Positions 10,731 through 19,187 of a DNA stretch of 64,000 nt are shown one piece after another. Under the pieces are notes generated by a model. It made no database searches and had not been told where the DNA came from. It saw nothing but the letters and a program-made list of their open reading frames with translations. This stretch comes from JANXSS01 sp025356535 (GTDB lineage Bacteria; Pseudomonadota; Gammaproteobacteria; Burkholderiales; Burkholderiaceae_D): assembly GCA_043762325.1 (NCBI GenBank), contig JAYUMU010000174.1:122115-186114 (forward strand), in the 5' to 3' direction. The translations under genes were made by a program, and so were the position numbers. Each line of letters opens with the position of its first letter. The first letter of the stretch is position 1.

Positions 10731-11267
10731 ATGCTGTCACCACGTCTGCGCCGCAATCCGAATCGTCGTCACGCCAGGCAGGGCAGGGCCGCCACTGCTG
10801 CAGCCGCATTGCCGGCATTGCTGCTGATGGCGCTGCTGCTGCCGGCGGCGCCGGCGCGGGCGCAGCAGGACGAGCCGGCCGGTGCGCTCGATGCCGCGCC
10901 GGGGAGCGCTGCGAGCGCAATTGGGGAGGCGGTGCTCGTCGATGGCGTTGGCGGCCTGATCGTCAACGGCACCACGACCGGTATCGGGCAGGAATTTTTC
11001 CGCGCTTTCAATGAATTCTGGCGGGAGAAACCGGAAGGCGACAAATTTACCCTGACCGTCACCGAGCGCGCATCGCGGCGCTTCGGCAGTCAGATTTTTA
11101 TCTATCTGGGTCAGAAACGGGTGTACGCCGCCGCATTGCCCTTCAAGCTGCATCTGGTCAGGGCAATCAGCGAACAGGCAGCCGAGGCCACCTACACCAA
11201 CATCATCTCGATGGACATGTTTGCACCCGGCGCGGCCGACCCGGACCTTGCAAACGATGAAATGTAG
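10731..11267 (+). CDS. csgE: Curli assembly protein CsgE
   Basis: The 178-residue exported protein has a basic N-terminus, a hydrophobic signal (about 20-45, cut near ARAQ), and a mature domain with GLIVNGTTTGIGQEFFRAFNEFWREKP-type sequence; the family signature GLIVN..IT.IGQDFYR and the later ERASRRFGSQIFIYLGQKRVY pattern are easily recognised. CsgE caps the periplasmic side of the CsgG channel and directs curlin subunits to it. ATG 10731 has a purine-rich AGAAGA ribosome site just upstream. It begins the csgE-csgF-csgG-curlin cluster. Confidence 0.85.
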   Translation: MLSPRLRRNPNRRHARQGRAATAAAALPALLLMALLLPAAPARAQQDEPAGALDAAPGSAASAIGEAVLVDGVGGLIVNGTTTGIGQEFFRAFNEFWREKPEGDKFTLTVTERASRRFGSQIFIYLGQKRVYAAALPFKLHLVRAISEQAAEATYTNIISMDMFAPGAADPDLANDEM

Positions 11268-11295
11268 TTGCGGTCGATGGCACGCCGAATCATGT

Positions 11296-11321
11296 TGGTG
11301 AGTCATGCTGGTGAGTCATGC
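11296..11321. repeat. Two 13-bp tandem copies between csgE and csgF
   Basis: The unit TGGTGAGTCATGC occurs twice in a row in the 94-base gap between csgE and csgF. It offers no coding frame of note and may just be slippage, though its location would place it in the intercistronic mRNA. Confidence 0.6.
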
Positions 11322-11361
11322 TGGCGAACTGCGTCGGCGAATCACAATAAAACGAGAATGA

Positions 11362-11796
11362 ATGTCAATGAAAACAGTCAAGCGCCACCACCGTCAGCTC
11401 CAACTCGGCTGCCTGTTCATGTCGATCTGCGCCAGTGCCGGCGCCACCGAGCTGGTCTATGCGCCGGTCAATCCCTCGTTTGGCGGCAATCCGAACAATG
11501 CCGCCGGTCTGCTCGGCATTGCCCAGGCACAGAATCCCTACAAGGCGCCGACCAACTCGCCCCTGCAGACCTTCAACAACAACCTGCAGAATTCGATCCT
11601 GAGCCGCCTGTCGACCGAAGCGGTCAATACGCTGTTCGGCAAGGCCTCGCCGCTCACGCCCGGCACCTACGACACGCTCAACTACACCATCAAGATCAGC
11701 GACGCCGGCAACGGCGACCTGACGATCGAGACCACCGACAAGGGTAGCGGCGCGACCGCATCGTTTACGGTCAATGCCGGCGCGCTGACGCAATGA
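11362..11796 (+). CDS. csgF: Curli assembly protein CsgF
   Basis: The 144-residue product has a signal peptide (residues about 10-28, cut near AGA-TEL) and a mature start TELVYAPVNPSFGGNPNNA, nearly the CsgF signature that inserts into the CsgG pore. The LLGIAQAQNPYK segment and a small C-terminal beta domain also match. CsgF couples subunit exit to surface nucleation by the minor curlin. A second in-frame ATG lies two codons in. The stop overlaps the csgG start (ATGA). Confidence 0.9.
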   Translation: MSMKTVKRHHRQLQLGCLFMSICASAGATELVYAPVNPSFGGNPNNAAGLLGIAQAQNPYKAPTNSPLQTFNNNLQNSILSRLSTEAVNTLFGKASPLTPGTYDTLNYTIKISDAGNGDLTIETTDKGSGATASFTVNAGALTQ

Positions 11797-12974
11797 CGCG
11801 CGTGCCTTCGCACTTGCATGCCGGCCGCCCGGCCGGCATGCGCTGGCTGCTGCCGGCCATGCTTCTGGCCACGCTGCTGGCAGCGGGCTGCTCCGTCATT
11901 CCGCCTTCGAACGTGAAATCGAATGCGCGCCTGACACCGGCTTCGAACGTCACGCGCGACCTCGCCCAGTTGCCGGAACCGAAAGCCAGGATCGCGGTTG
12001 CGGTCTATGGTTTTCGCGACCAGACCGGACAGTTCAAGCCGTCGCCGGACAGTTCGTATTCGACCTCGGTGACCCAGGGCGCCGCGTCCATGCTGGTCAA
12101 GGCGCTCAAGGACTCGGGCTGGTTCATGCCGGTCGAACGGGAGGGCCTGCAGAACCTGCTGACCGAACGCAAGATCGTGCGGGCGATCGAATCGCCGAAC
12201 GAAAAGGGCAAGCCGCTGGTGAACCTGCCGCCGCTCATGCCGGCGAGCATGATCATCGAAGGCGGCGTGATCGCCTATGAATCCAATGTGCGCACCGGCG
12301 GCAAGGGCGCCAGCTATCTCGGCATCGGCGCCAGCACCCAGTATCACGTCGACCAGGTCACCGTCATCGTGCGCGCCATCGATATTCGCGACGGCCAGGT
12401 GCTCAACACCGTCTCGGTGACCAAGACCATCTATTCGTATCAGTTCTCCGCCAACATCTACAAATTCACGTCGTTCCAGCATCTGCTGCAGGGCGAGACC
12501 GGCTATACGACCAACGAACCGGCGCAGCTGGCCGTGCGCGAAGCGATCGAACTGGCGGTGATCCACATGACGGTGCAGGGCGTGCGCGACCGCTTCCTGG
12601 ACCTGAAGAACGACGAGGACATCAATGCGCCGATCGTGCAGGCCTACCTGACCGAAAGCATGTCGAACCTGAACGAGGACGCCGGCGCCGAAGGCAGCCT
12701 GGTGCGCCGCCGCTCGCTGCTGGCAGACGACCTGGTGCCGCCGGTGCAGCCGCTGGTGCCGGCGTCGGCCGCGAAAGTCGCCGCCAGGGCGAGGGCGGCG
12801 GCGTCTGCCGGGCGCGACAATGGACGCCCGCCCGACCCGGCGGCATCGACCGGCACCGATGCCGCTGCAGCGACCGGCCCGGTTGCCGCCGCCGGCCGAT
12901 CCGCCCCGACCACGCCGGCGGCAAAGCCGGGCGCTGCGACCGAAGATATCTTCGGCCAGTACTGGAAGCATTGA
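11793..12974 (+). CDS. csgG: Curli secretion channel lipoprotein CsgG, with C-terminal extension
   Basis: The 393-residue product has a lipobox LAAGC (Cys33; an internal Met16 would shorten the leader). The CsgG core spans about 40-295: VAVYGFRDQTGQFK, SMLVKALKDSGWF, VEREGLQNLLTERKIVR, GGVIAYESNVRTGG and an ELAVIHMTVQGVRD-like helix are typical. CsgG forms the nonameric outer-membrane pore for curlin export. E. coli CsgG has about 277 residues, so the last ~100 residues (Ala/Pro-rich, ending EDIFGQYWKH) are an extra tail of unknown role. It sits between csgF (ATGA overlap) and a curlin gene. Confidence 0.9.
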   Translation: MTRVPSHLHAGRPAGMRWLLPAMLLATLLAAGCSVIPPSNVKSNARLTPASNVTRDLAQLPEPKARIAVAVYGFRDQTGQFKPSPDSSYSTSVTQGAASMLVKALKDSGWFMPVEREGLQNLLTERKIVRAIESPNEKGKPLVNLPPLMPASMIIEGGVIAYESNVRTGGKGASYLGIGASTQYHVDQVTVIVRAIDIRDGQVLNTVSVTKTIYSYQFSANIYKFTSFQHLLQGETGYTTNEPAQLAVREAIELAVIHMTVQGVRDRFLDLKNDEDINAPIVQAYLTESMSNLNEDAGAEGSLVRRRSLLADDLVPPVQPLVPASAAKVAARARAAASAGRDNGRPPDPAASTGTDAAAATGPVAAAGRSAPTTPAAKPGAATEDIFGQYWKH

Positions 12975-13006
12975 AGCACCGCATCGCGCAAAACGGAGAC
13001 CGTCCC

Positions 13007-13576
13007 ATGCAAATCCATCGACGCATCCACGCCTGCAGCCGCGTCGTCCTCGTTATGGCGGCATGCTGCCTTGCCTGGCAGGCCGGCGCATCCGATCTGT
13101 CGAGCGTCTCGGACTTCGGCGCCGTCAACCTGGTTGGCAACGAAGCCTTCATCACACAGACCGGCGACGGCAATTTCGCTTCGATCGATCAGGCGGTCGA
13201 TGTCTACCGTGGCGGCGGCAATTTTGCCGAGATCAACCAGGCCAACAGCAGCGGCAACCACGCCAGCATCGAACAGACCGGCGCGTCGAACCGCATCCGG
13301 ATCGACCAGAGCGGCTCCGACTTCAACTACGCCAGCCTCACGCAGGCCGGCAACGGCAATACGGTCGACCTGATGCAGCGCGGCGGCGGCAACCTGTTCA
13401 CGTCGAGCCAGGTCGGCAATGACAACTCGATCGTGTTCACGCAAAACGGCAGCAACACGGCCAACCTGGTTGAGATCGGCAACAACAACACGATCAACAT
13501 GTCGCAGCCCAAAGGCAGTCTGGCCGTCACCAACATCACGTTGAATGGCAATGGCATGACGGCCACCGTCAGGTAG
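13007..13576 (+). CDS. csgB: Curlin-repeat amyloid subunit (CsgA/CsgB type)
   Basis: A 189-residue exported protein. The signal ends near QAGA-SDL. The mature part is built from about seven imperfect 20-24-residue curlin repeats with N, Q and G at fixed spacing (GNEAFITQTGDGN, GNFAEINQANSSGN, NHASIEQTGASN, FNYASLTQAGNGN, GNDNSIVFTQNGSN, GNNNTINMSQ). Such repeats stack into a beta-solenoid amyloid. The ATG at 13007 has GGAGA seven bases upstream; an in-frame TTG at 12971 lacks a site. It is the only curlin in the window; position beside csgEFG favours the nucleator CsgB, but it could be the main fibre protein. Confidence 0.82.
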   Translation: MQIHRRIHACSRVVLVMAACCLAWQAGASDLSSVSDFGAVNLVGNEAFITQTGDGNFASIDQAVDVYRGGGNFAEINQANSSGNHASIEQTGASNRIRIDQSGSDFNYASLTQAGNGNTVDLMQRGGGNLFTSSQVGNDNSIVFTQNGSNTANLVEIGNNNTINMSQPKGSLAVTNITLNGNGMTATVR

Positions 13577-14064
13577 TACCGCCCGCACTTCCCGCGAATT
13601 TCCTGCGCTTTTCTCATGCACCTCGACGTTCCGCCGGCCGGATCACGGCGGCGCTGTCGTCATGCCAGGACATTCACGTAAATGAATTTGCCGCTTCAGA
13701 TTCGATTTCTTCGAATTGGTTCCGCAATTCATTGTGTTGTAACAATTTTGTTTGAGAATGATGACAGGTTGCTAAATAAAAATATCATCAGTCAGGTCAA
13801 AACGTTGTCCCTGCAATACCGGCTCTGACCGGAGCGGTGACGATCCTCGGCCGCGCATGCCGGTCATGCCGGCCGCTTCAAGGGGCGTGCCAGGCCAGCG
13901 CCTGGCGGGTCGGATAAGTCGCCGCCCCAATAGCGCCCTGTAACGTCCATCCTGCGCGTCAAAGCGATCGGCCAGGCAACGCCAGACTTTTTATCCAGCC
14001 GGATCCTGACCGTGAACGCGGCGGTCGCCATCGCTTTTTGGAGCAAACGGATGCATTCACACCC
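13577..14064. other. 488-base intergenic region between curlin gene and regulators
   Basis: No convincing gene is present. The centre (about 13680-13800) is clearly AT-rich and is the likely promoter area for the downstream regulators. Stem-loops seen: GAATTG/CAATTC with a 6-base loop at 13713-13730 and GCCAGGC/GCCTGGC with a 4-base loop at 13889-13906. A five-codon frame (14051-14068, MHSHP) begins after GGAGCAAACGG and its stop overlaps the regulator ATG. No T-rich terminator is obvious after the curlin gene. Confidence 0.5.
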
Positions 14065-14802
14065 ATGAGCGCGGTCATTCTGGTGGTCGAAGACGAACCT
14101 GCAATCCAGGAACTGGTTGCGGCCACGCTGACCTTTGCCGGCTACAAGGTCCTGCGCGCCGGTGACGCCGAATCGGCGCATCGGATCATTGCCGACATGC
14201 TGCCCGATTTGATCGTCTCGGACTGGGTCCTGCCGGGCAATTCGGGTATCGTCCTGCTGCGTCAGCTGCGCGGCAATCCGCATACCGCCGGCATTCCGGT
14301 CATCATGCTCACGGCCCGCGTGGCCGACCAGGACGCCGTGCTGGCACTTGAAAGCGGCGCCGACGATTTCATCACCAAGCCCTTCAGTCCGCGCCAGCTG
14401 GTGGCGCGGATCTATGCGCTGCTGCGCCGGCGCGCACCGCACCTGACGACCGACGACATCCGTCACGGCGCCCTGCACCTCGACCCCTCCACGCGCAGCG
14501 TGACCGTGGCCGGCCGGCCGGTCGTGCTCAGCCCGACCGAATTCCGGCTGCTGCATTTTTTCATGGCGCAGCCCGGCCGCGTGCACAACCGCGCGTACCT
14601 GCTCGACAAGGTCTGGAACATGAACACCTTCCTGGAAGAGCGCACCGTCGATGCCCATGTCGGCCGCCTGCGCAGTGCGCTCGAAGTAACCGGCGAGCAT
14701 GCGCGCATCGAAACCGTGCGCGGTCTGGGCTATCGCTTCGTCGTCCAGGGCGCCGCCGACAAGCCGGTCGTCAAGCCGCTCGAGCCGGGCCTGTCGTCTT
14801 GA
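14065..14802 (+). CDS. PhoB/OmpR-family response regulator (orphan)
   Basis: The 245-residue product has a receiver domain (1-120) with the acidic pair ED at 9-10, phospho-acceptor Asp53 in SDWVLPG, Thr in MLTAR and Lys in TKPFSPRQ. A winged-helix DNA-binding domain (about 135-232) carries LSPTEFRLLHFF, RTVDAHVGRLRSAL and VRGLGYRF. It is close to PhoB in style. No sensor kinase is adjacent, so its partner is elsewhere. Its place between the curli genes and the LuxR gene suggests surface-structure control. ATG 14065 gives the standard family start; an upstream in-frame TTG (14038) is less likely. Confidence 0.82.
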   Translation: MSAVILVVEDEPAIQELVAATLTFAGYKVLRAGDAESAHRIIADMLPDLIVSDWVLPGNSGIVLLRQLRGNPHTAGIPVIMLTARVADQDAVLALESGADDFITKPFSPRQLVARIYALLRRRAPHLTTDDIRHGALHLDPSTRSVTVAGRPVVLSPTEFRLLHFFMAQPGRVHNRAYLLDKVWNMNTFLEERTVDAHVGRLRSALEVTGEHARIETVRGLGYRFVVQGAADKPVVKPLEPGLSS

Positions 14803-15608
14803 AGTTCATCGCCATCCTCAGCAAGCTCGAAGAAGAATATCTGATGCGCGCCAGCGAAGCGGCCATCTACGTGCGCAAGCTGCGCCAATTGTTCCTGTGG
14901 ACGCAGGGGCAGCTTCAGGGCTTGCTGCCGCATCGGGTCATGGTCTGCATCCAGTTCGGCGACAACGATGAAGTCGTCAGCATCGAATGTCTCGACGGCG
15001 ATCTGCGCGCGCCGGGCTTCATGAAAGCGATGTGCGACGGCGAAGAGGGCCTTGCCGTGCGCCTGGCGCTTTACTGCCGTGCAAACGGCACGATGCCCTG
15101 CGTGATCACCGCCGACGGCGCCGGCCCCGAACATCCGCTCAATCGCCTGCAAGGGGAAGTCGTCGCGCAGGGCCTGGGCAATGCGCTGGTGCACGGCACC
15201 GAGCGCATGCGCGGCGGCGCAACGTTCTTTGCCCTGTTTTCGATGCCGGAGGCGCCGATGCAGCGCCAGGTGTTCTTTTTCGACCTGCTGCTGCCGTACC
15301 TGCACCTGGCCTTCCAGCGGGCGATGATGACCAGCGATGCATGGACCGTACCGCCACAAGGTGCGAACCCGCTGACGGTGCGCGAGCTGGAAATACTGAG
15401 TTGGGTTACCAAGGGAAAGAGCAATTTCGAGATCGGCGAAATCATCCACCTGAGTCATCTGACGGTCAAAAACCACCTGCAGAACATCTACCGCAAGCTC
15501 GACGTGCACAACCGCGTCCAGGCGATTTCCCGTTGCTATGCGCTGCAATTGCTGACCCGGCAAACGCCCGGTGGAAAAGGCGAAGGCAGGAAGCCGCCGC
15601 CACGATAA
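14799..15608 (+). CDS. LuxR-type transcriptional regulator, EpsA-like
   Basis: The 269-residue product has an N-terminal sensory-like domain that resembles EpsA regulators of exopolysaccharide loci in betaproteobacteria (LRQLFLWTQGQLQGLLPHRVM). The C-terminal LuxR helix-turn-helix (about 190-250) has LTVRELEILSWVTKGKSNFEIG and LTVKNHLQNIYRKLDVHNRVQA. TTG 14799 overlaps the previous stop and keeps the family-like N-terminus; ATG 14844 with AAGAAGA upstream would remove 15 residues. CsgD, the enterobacterial curli activator, is also a LuxR-type protein, so this is the best candidate for local control of curli or matrix genes. Confidence 0.75.
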   Translation: MKFIAILSKLEEEYLMRASEAAIYVRKLRQLFLWTQGQLQGLLPHRVMVCIQFGDNDEVVSIECLDGDLRAPGFMKAMCDGEEGLAVRLALYCRANGTMPCVITADGAGPEHPLNRLQGEVVAQGLGNALVHGTERMRGGATFFALFSMPEAPMQRQVFFFDLLLPYLHLAFQRAMMTSDAWTVPPQGANPLTVRELEILSWVTKGKSNFEIGEIIHLSHLTVKNHLQNIYRKLDVHNRVQAISRCYALQLLTRQTPGGKGEGRKPPPR

Positions 15609-15927
15609 GTCGTGGCGGCCTGAGCCGAACGGCTCATGAGAATCAGGCTGATCGCACTACCTTTTTTACTTGCAAGGTAGTCAATAGTGTCAAGGAAAAA
15701 ACCTATAGTTCGGTCATGCTGAAATGCGTAACGGGCCGCCAGCAAATGGACCGTTTGCATGAAGCGTAGAGCAAGAAAAAAGGCAAGACCGAACAAATTA
15801 TCAAATGATGGTTTCCGGGGGATTCCGGGATCTGTTTGGAGGCGCATCCGGGGCAAACGGATGCGGCAGTAACACTGCAGTGACCAATATACATATAAAA
15901 CTCTACAACGCTTATTACTGGATAATC
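15609..15927. other. 319-base intergenic region upstream of the binding-protein-like gene
   Basis: No gene supported. It contains AT-rich promoter-like stretches (CCTATAGT near 15701 and ATATACATATAAAAC near 15888) and a short GCAGT-AAC-ACTGC inverted repeat near 15863. The open frame of the next gene continues into it (to about 15805) but that part has no signal-like or family-like sequence. Confidence 0.45.
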
Positions 15928-17316
15928 ATGAAAATCAAACTGATCGCCGCCGCCGTCATGGCGCTTTGCTCGTCCGCTTCCTTCGCCGCTTCCGGCGTGG
16001 TTTGCGTCACCACCGATGCAGCAAGCATGGTCAACACCTGCGCGCCTGAAGCCAGCCTGTACATCGCCGGTTCGTCGGCTCTGGGCGGCGCACTGAGCAC
16101 CGTCGTCGTAGCCGACCTGTTCAACACGACCACCACGCCGATCATCAAGATCGTCGACAACGGCAGCGCCAACGGCAACCTCGCCGGCGCGGTCGGCGCC
16201 TTGAAAGCCGTGTCGGGCTGGTACGGTATTTCTAAGCTCGACGGCAAGCGTCTCTTCGTCGTCTACAACAAGCAGAACGGTTCGGCTGCCGGCGTCTCGC
16301 AGCTGCTGTCGACCATCAAGGACACCACGATCCCTGAGCAAGACGTCGTCACCGTCGGCATCGGTTCGACCGGCACCAAGGGCGCCGCCGGTACCTGCGT
16401 CGCCGATGCAGCCAGCACCACCGCTGTTCCTGTGCTCAACTGCACGACCCACGCCCGCGTGCAGGCCGACATGGCACTGACCGACGTCGCGCCGGTCGAG
16501 CTGTTCAAGCTCGAAGGCGTCAAGCCTGCCGCCGTCACGACCCTGACCTCGACCCCGATCGCCATGCAAGGTTTCGGTATCGCCGTCAACGCCAAACTGT
16601 ACGCTGCGCTTCAGACGGCACAAGGCACGAGCGGGCGTCCTTCGATCAGCCGCGCGGTCTACGCCAGCCTGATTTCGAAAGAAGGTTCGGTCAAGTCCGC
16701 CGCTGCGCTGCTGGGCAACTCGGATGCAACCAAACTGGTCCTGGCGCGCCGCGACGACCTCTCCGGTACCCAGGCTGCGTCGAACATCTACTTCGCAAAC
16801 AATGCCTGCGGCATCAATACTGATTCCAAAGGCAAGCTGATTGCCGGCGTACTCGGTGGCGCACTGTCGATCCTCGACCACACGACGGCAACGACAGATG
16901 TTCTGGAAGTGCAAGCCAATGCAACCGGCGGTGGCGTGACGACGGCCCTGGCCAACACAACCGACTATGTCATCGGCGCAATCTCGCTGACCACGGCAGA
17001 GCCAACCACTGGCTGGAAGTTCGTCGCCATCGACGCCGTCTCGCCTTTGTCGGGCGACGCCAAGCAGCGCGATGCATTCCGTACCGGTGCATATGGCTGG
17101 TCGGTGCAATCGTTCGCAGCAACCCCGCTGCGCGCCAAGATGAAAGATGGCGTCAAGCTTGCGCTGACCGATGCCGTGACAAGCGGTCTCAAGGACTCGA
17201 CCTTGCATAACCTGATCGGCATTGCCTACCAGGACGGCGGCACGACTGCGACGCTGGGTCAGCAAGCCCTGGTCAAGCGTACCAACGGCAACAACTGCTC
17301 GCCGCTGGTCAAGTAA
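15928..17316 (+). CDS. Exported periplasmic-binding-protein-like (PstS-type) protein
   Basis: The 462-residue product has a clear signal peptide (MKIKLIAAAVMALCSSASFA). Segments LYIAGSSALGGALSTVVVADLFN and the later AINGIG-like ALTDVAPVELF echo the phosphate-binding PstS fold, which starts with a G-S-S/T loop. Six or more Cys are spread through it (for example two near 9 and 20 of the mature chain and NNCS at the end), so periplasmic disulphides are likely. It is monocistronic by its terminator and lies just before tpsB. No ABC permease is nearby, so transport is doubtful; an adhesive or extracellular role linked to the two-partner system is inference. Confidence 0.6.
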   Translation: MKIKLIAAAVMALCSSASFAASGVVCVTTDAASMVNTCAPEASLYIAGSSALGGALSTVVVADLFNTTTTPIIKIVDNGSANGNLAGAVGALKAVSGWYGISKLDGKRLFVVYNKQNGSAAGVSQLLSTIKDTTIPEQDVVTVGIGSTGTKGAAGTCVADAASTTAVPVLNCTTHARVQADMALTDVAPVELFKLEGVKPAAVTTLTSTPIAMQGFGIAVNAKLYAALQTAQGTSGRPSISRAVYASLISKEGSVKSAAALLGNSDATKLVLARRDDLSGTQAASNIYFANNACGINTDSKGKLIAGVLGGALSILDHTTATTDVLEVQANATGGGVTTALANTTDYVIGAISLTTAEPTTGWKFVAIDAVSPLSGDAKQRDAFRTGAYGWSVQSFAATPLRAKMKDGVKLALTDAVTSGLKDSTLHNLIGIAYQDGGTTATLGQQALVKRTNGNNCSPLVK

Positions 17317-17395
17317 TCGATCGCTGAAACATCAATCGCAGTTGTAGTCCATTGCGCCCGCGTCCGGCCAACCTCCGGATTGCGGCACAGAGAGG

Positions 17396-17426
17396 GATCA
17401 CGCTTTCGGGCGTGATCTTTTTTTTA
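17396..17426 (+). terminator. Rho-independent terminator after the binding-protein-like gene
   Basis: A perfect 8-bp stem GATCACGC/GCGTGATC with a TTTCGG loop is followed by a run of eight T, about 80 bases after the stop. It separates this gene from the downstream tpsB operon. Confidence 0.92.
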
Positions 17427-17531
17427 GTTTTACGGAATGCACGATTTTATTTCCAGGATAAAAAACGGAAATGATGGAAGTAGTTCTCCGATTCATCTTG
17501 TAGTAACAAAACATTACTAAAATCAGAAGTT

Positions 17532-19187
17532 ATGATCAACTCCAACTTTCTTCCGGCCGCCATGCGCGTTTGCCTGAGCTCGCGCGGCCTGACCCTGTTT
17601 GCCTGCGGCCTGTTGCCCGCCCTGGTGTCGTTGCCTGCGGGCGCTGCCGGTGCTGCGGCGCCTGTTGCGGAAAGCGGCGCCAGCCAGTCGCTGAGTTTCG
17701 AGATTCTGGAATACGTCGTCGACGGCAACAGTCTGCTCAAGGGTGAACAGATCGAGCGCGTGATGGCGGCCTACATGGGCGAGCGCAAGACGCTGCGCGA
17801 TGTCGATGGCGCACGCACCGCACTCGAACGCGCCTACCACGATGCCGGCTACATGACCGTGCTGGTGACGATACCGGAACAGAAGGTCGACGGCGGCGCG
17901 GTGTCGCTGCATGTGGTCGAGGCCGGCATCGAGCGCCTGCGCGTCAAGGGCGCCGAATACACGCTGCCCAGCGGCATCAAGGCACGCATTCCGGAACTCG
18001 CCGAAGGCAACGTGCCGAACTTTAACAAGATGCAGCAGCAGCTGGCGGCATTGAATCGCAATGCCGACGTGAAGATCACGCCGGTGCTCAAGGCCGGCAA
18101 GACGCCGGGCACGGTCGACGTGCAGCTCGATGCCGAAGACCAGCTGCCCCTGCACGGCAGCCTCGACTACAGCAACCGCCAGACGCCGAACACGACCGCG
18201 CAGCGACTCTCGGCGTCGCTGCGCTATGACAACCTGTTCCAGCGTCAGCACAGTTTCAGTTTGATGGCGCAGGTCGCGCCGCAACGCCCGCAGGATGCGC
18301 GCGTGCTGGCGGCGACCTACGTGATGCCGGTCACCGACGACGGCGCTGCCGTGTCGTTGAACCTGCTGTATTCGCGCAGCGCCTTCGCCAGCCTGGCCAA
18401 TGCGCCCGGCCTCGGACTGCTTGGCAACACCGATTCGGCAGGCCTGCGCTTTACCCAGCCGCTTGGCGCCACCGCGGAGTATTCCCACCTTTTTTCGGTC
18501 GGCATCGAGCACAAGATCATCGGCCAGACCCTGCTGGTCACAGGCGGCGGCGGCACCGAGTCGCCGATCACCTATACACCGCTGTCGGCGAGCTATTCGG
18601 CCAGCATCTTCGGCGACGGCCGCAATTCGGTCTTCGATCTCGGCGCCACCTTCGGACTGCGCGGACTCTTCAGGAACAAGGATGCAGCCTTCGATGCCAA
18701 GCGCAGCGGCGCCACCGCAAACTTCCTGGCGCTGCGCACCGGCGTCCAGCACACCGAAAACTTCGGCCGCTGGGCAGCCTACGGCAAGCTCGACATCCAG
18801 CTCGCGTCCGGTCCGTTGGTGCCGAGCGAGCAGTTCACGGCCGGTGGGGCCGAAAGCGTGCGCGGCTACCTCGAAGGCGAGCGCGCCGCCGACGGCGGTG
18901 CGCGCATGACGGTCGAGCTGCGTACGCCCAAGTTCAAGCCCGCCGGCGCGGGCTCGGACTGGCAGCTCTCCGGTCTCGCCTTTTTCGACGCGGCCACCCT
19001 CACCACCCGCGCGCCCGTAGCGCTGCAGCTGTCGCGCCAGTCGCTGCGCGCAATCGGCCTGGGCGTGCGCCTCAATACGCCCGGCGGCGCGGCGCTCGAA
19101 GTCGATGCCGCCCATGCGCTCGTGACCGGCGACACCACCCATGCAGGCGAGAACCGCGTCCATGCGCGCACCCTCTGGAATTTCTGA
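17532..19187 (+). CDS. Two-partner secretion outer-membrane transporter TpsB (ShlB/FhaC family)
   Basis: The 551-residue product has a signal peptide (about 1-39), a POTRA_2 domain (about 52-130, FEILEYVVDGNSLLKGEQIERVM) and a second POTRA up to about 200. A 16-strand barrel ends in ARTLWNF with terminal Phe. The L6-loop motif VRGY at 443-446 in ESVRGYLEGE is intact. TpsB proteins bind the TPS domain of their partner in the periplasm and pass it across the outer membrane without ATP. The stop overlaps the tpsA start (TGATG), fixing the partner. A short AGAAG ribosome site precedes the ATG. Confidence 0.92.
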   Translation: MINSNFLPAAMRVCLSSRGLTLFACGLLPALVSLPAGAAGAAAPVAESGASQSLSFEILEYVVDGNSLLKGEQIERVMAAYMGERKTLRDVDGARTALERAYHDAGYMTVLVTIPEQKVDGGAVSLHVVEAGIERLRVKGAEYTLPSGIKARIPELAEGNVPNFNKMQQQLAALNRNADVKITPVLKAGKTPGTVDVQLDAEDQLPLHGSLDYSNRQTPNTTAQRLSASLRYDNLFQRQHSFSLMAQVAPQRPQDARVLAATYVMPVTDDGAAVSLNLLYSRSAFASLANAPGLGLLGNTDSAGLRFTQPLGATAEYSHLFSVGIEHKIIGQTLLVTGGGGTESPITYTPLSASYSASIFGDGRNSVFDLGATFGLRGLFRNKDAAFDAKRSGATANFLALRTGVQHTENFGRWAAYGKLDIQLASGPLVPSEQFTAGGAESVRGYLEGERAADGGARMTVELRTPKFKPAGAGSDWQLSGLAFFDAATLTTRAPVALQLSRQSLRAIGLGVRLNTPGGAALEVDAAHALVTGDTTHAGENRVHARTLWNF

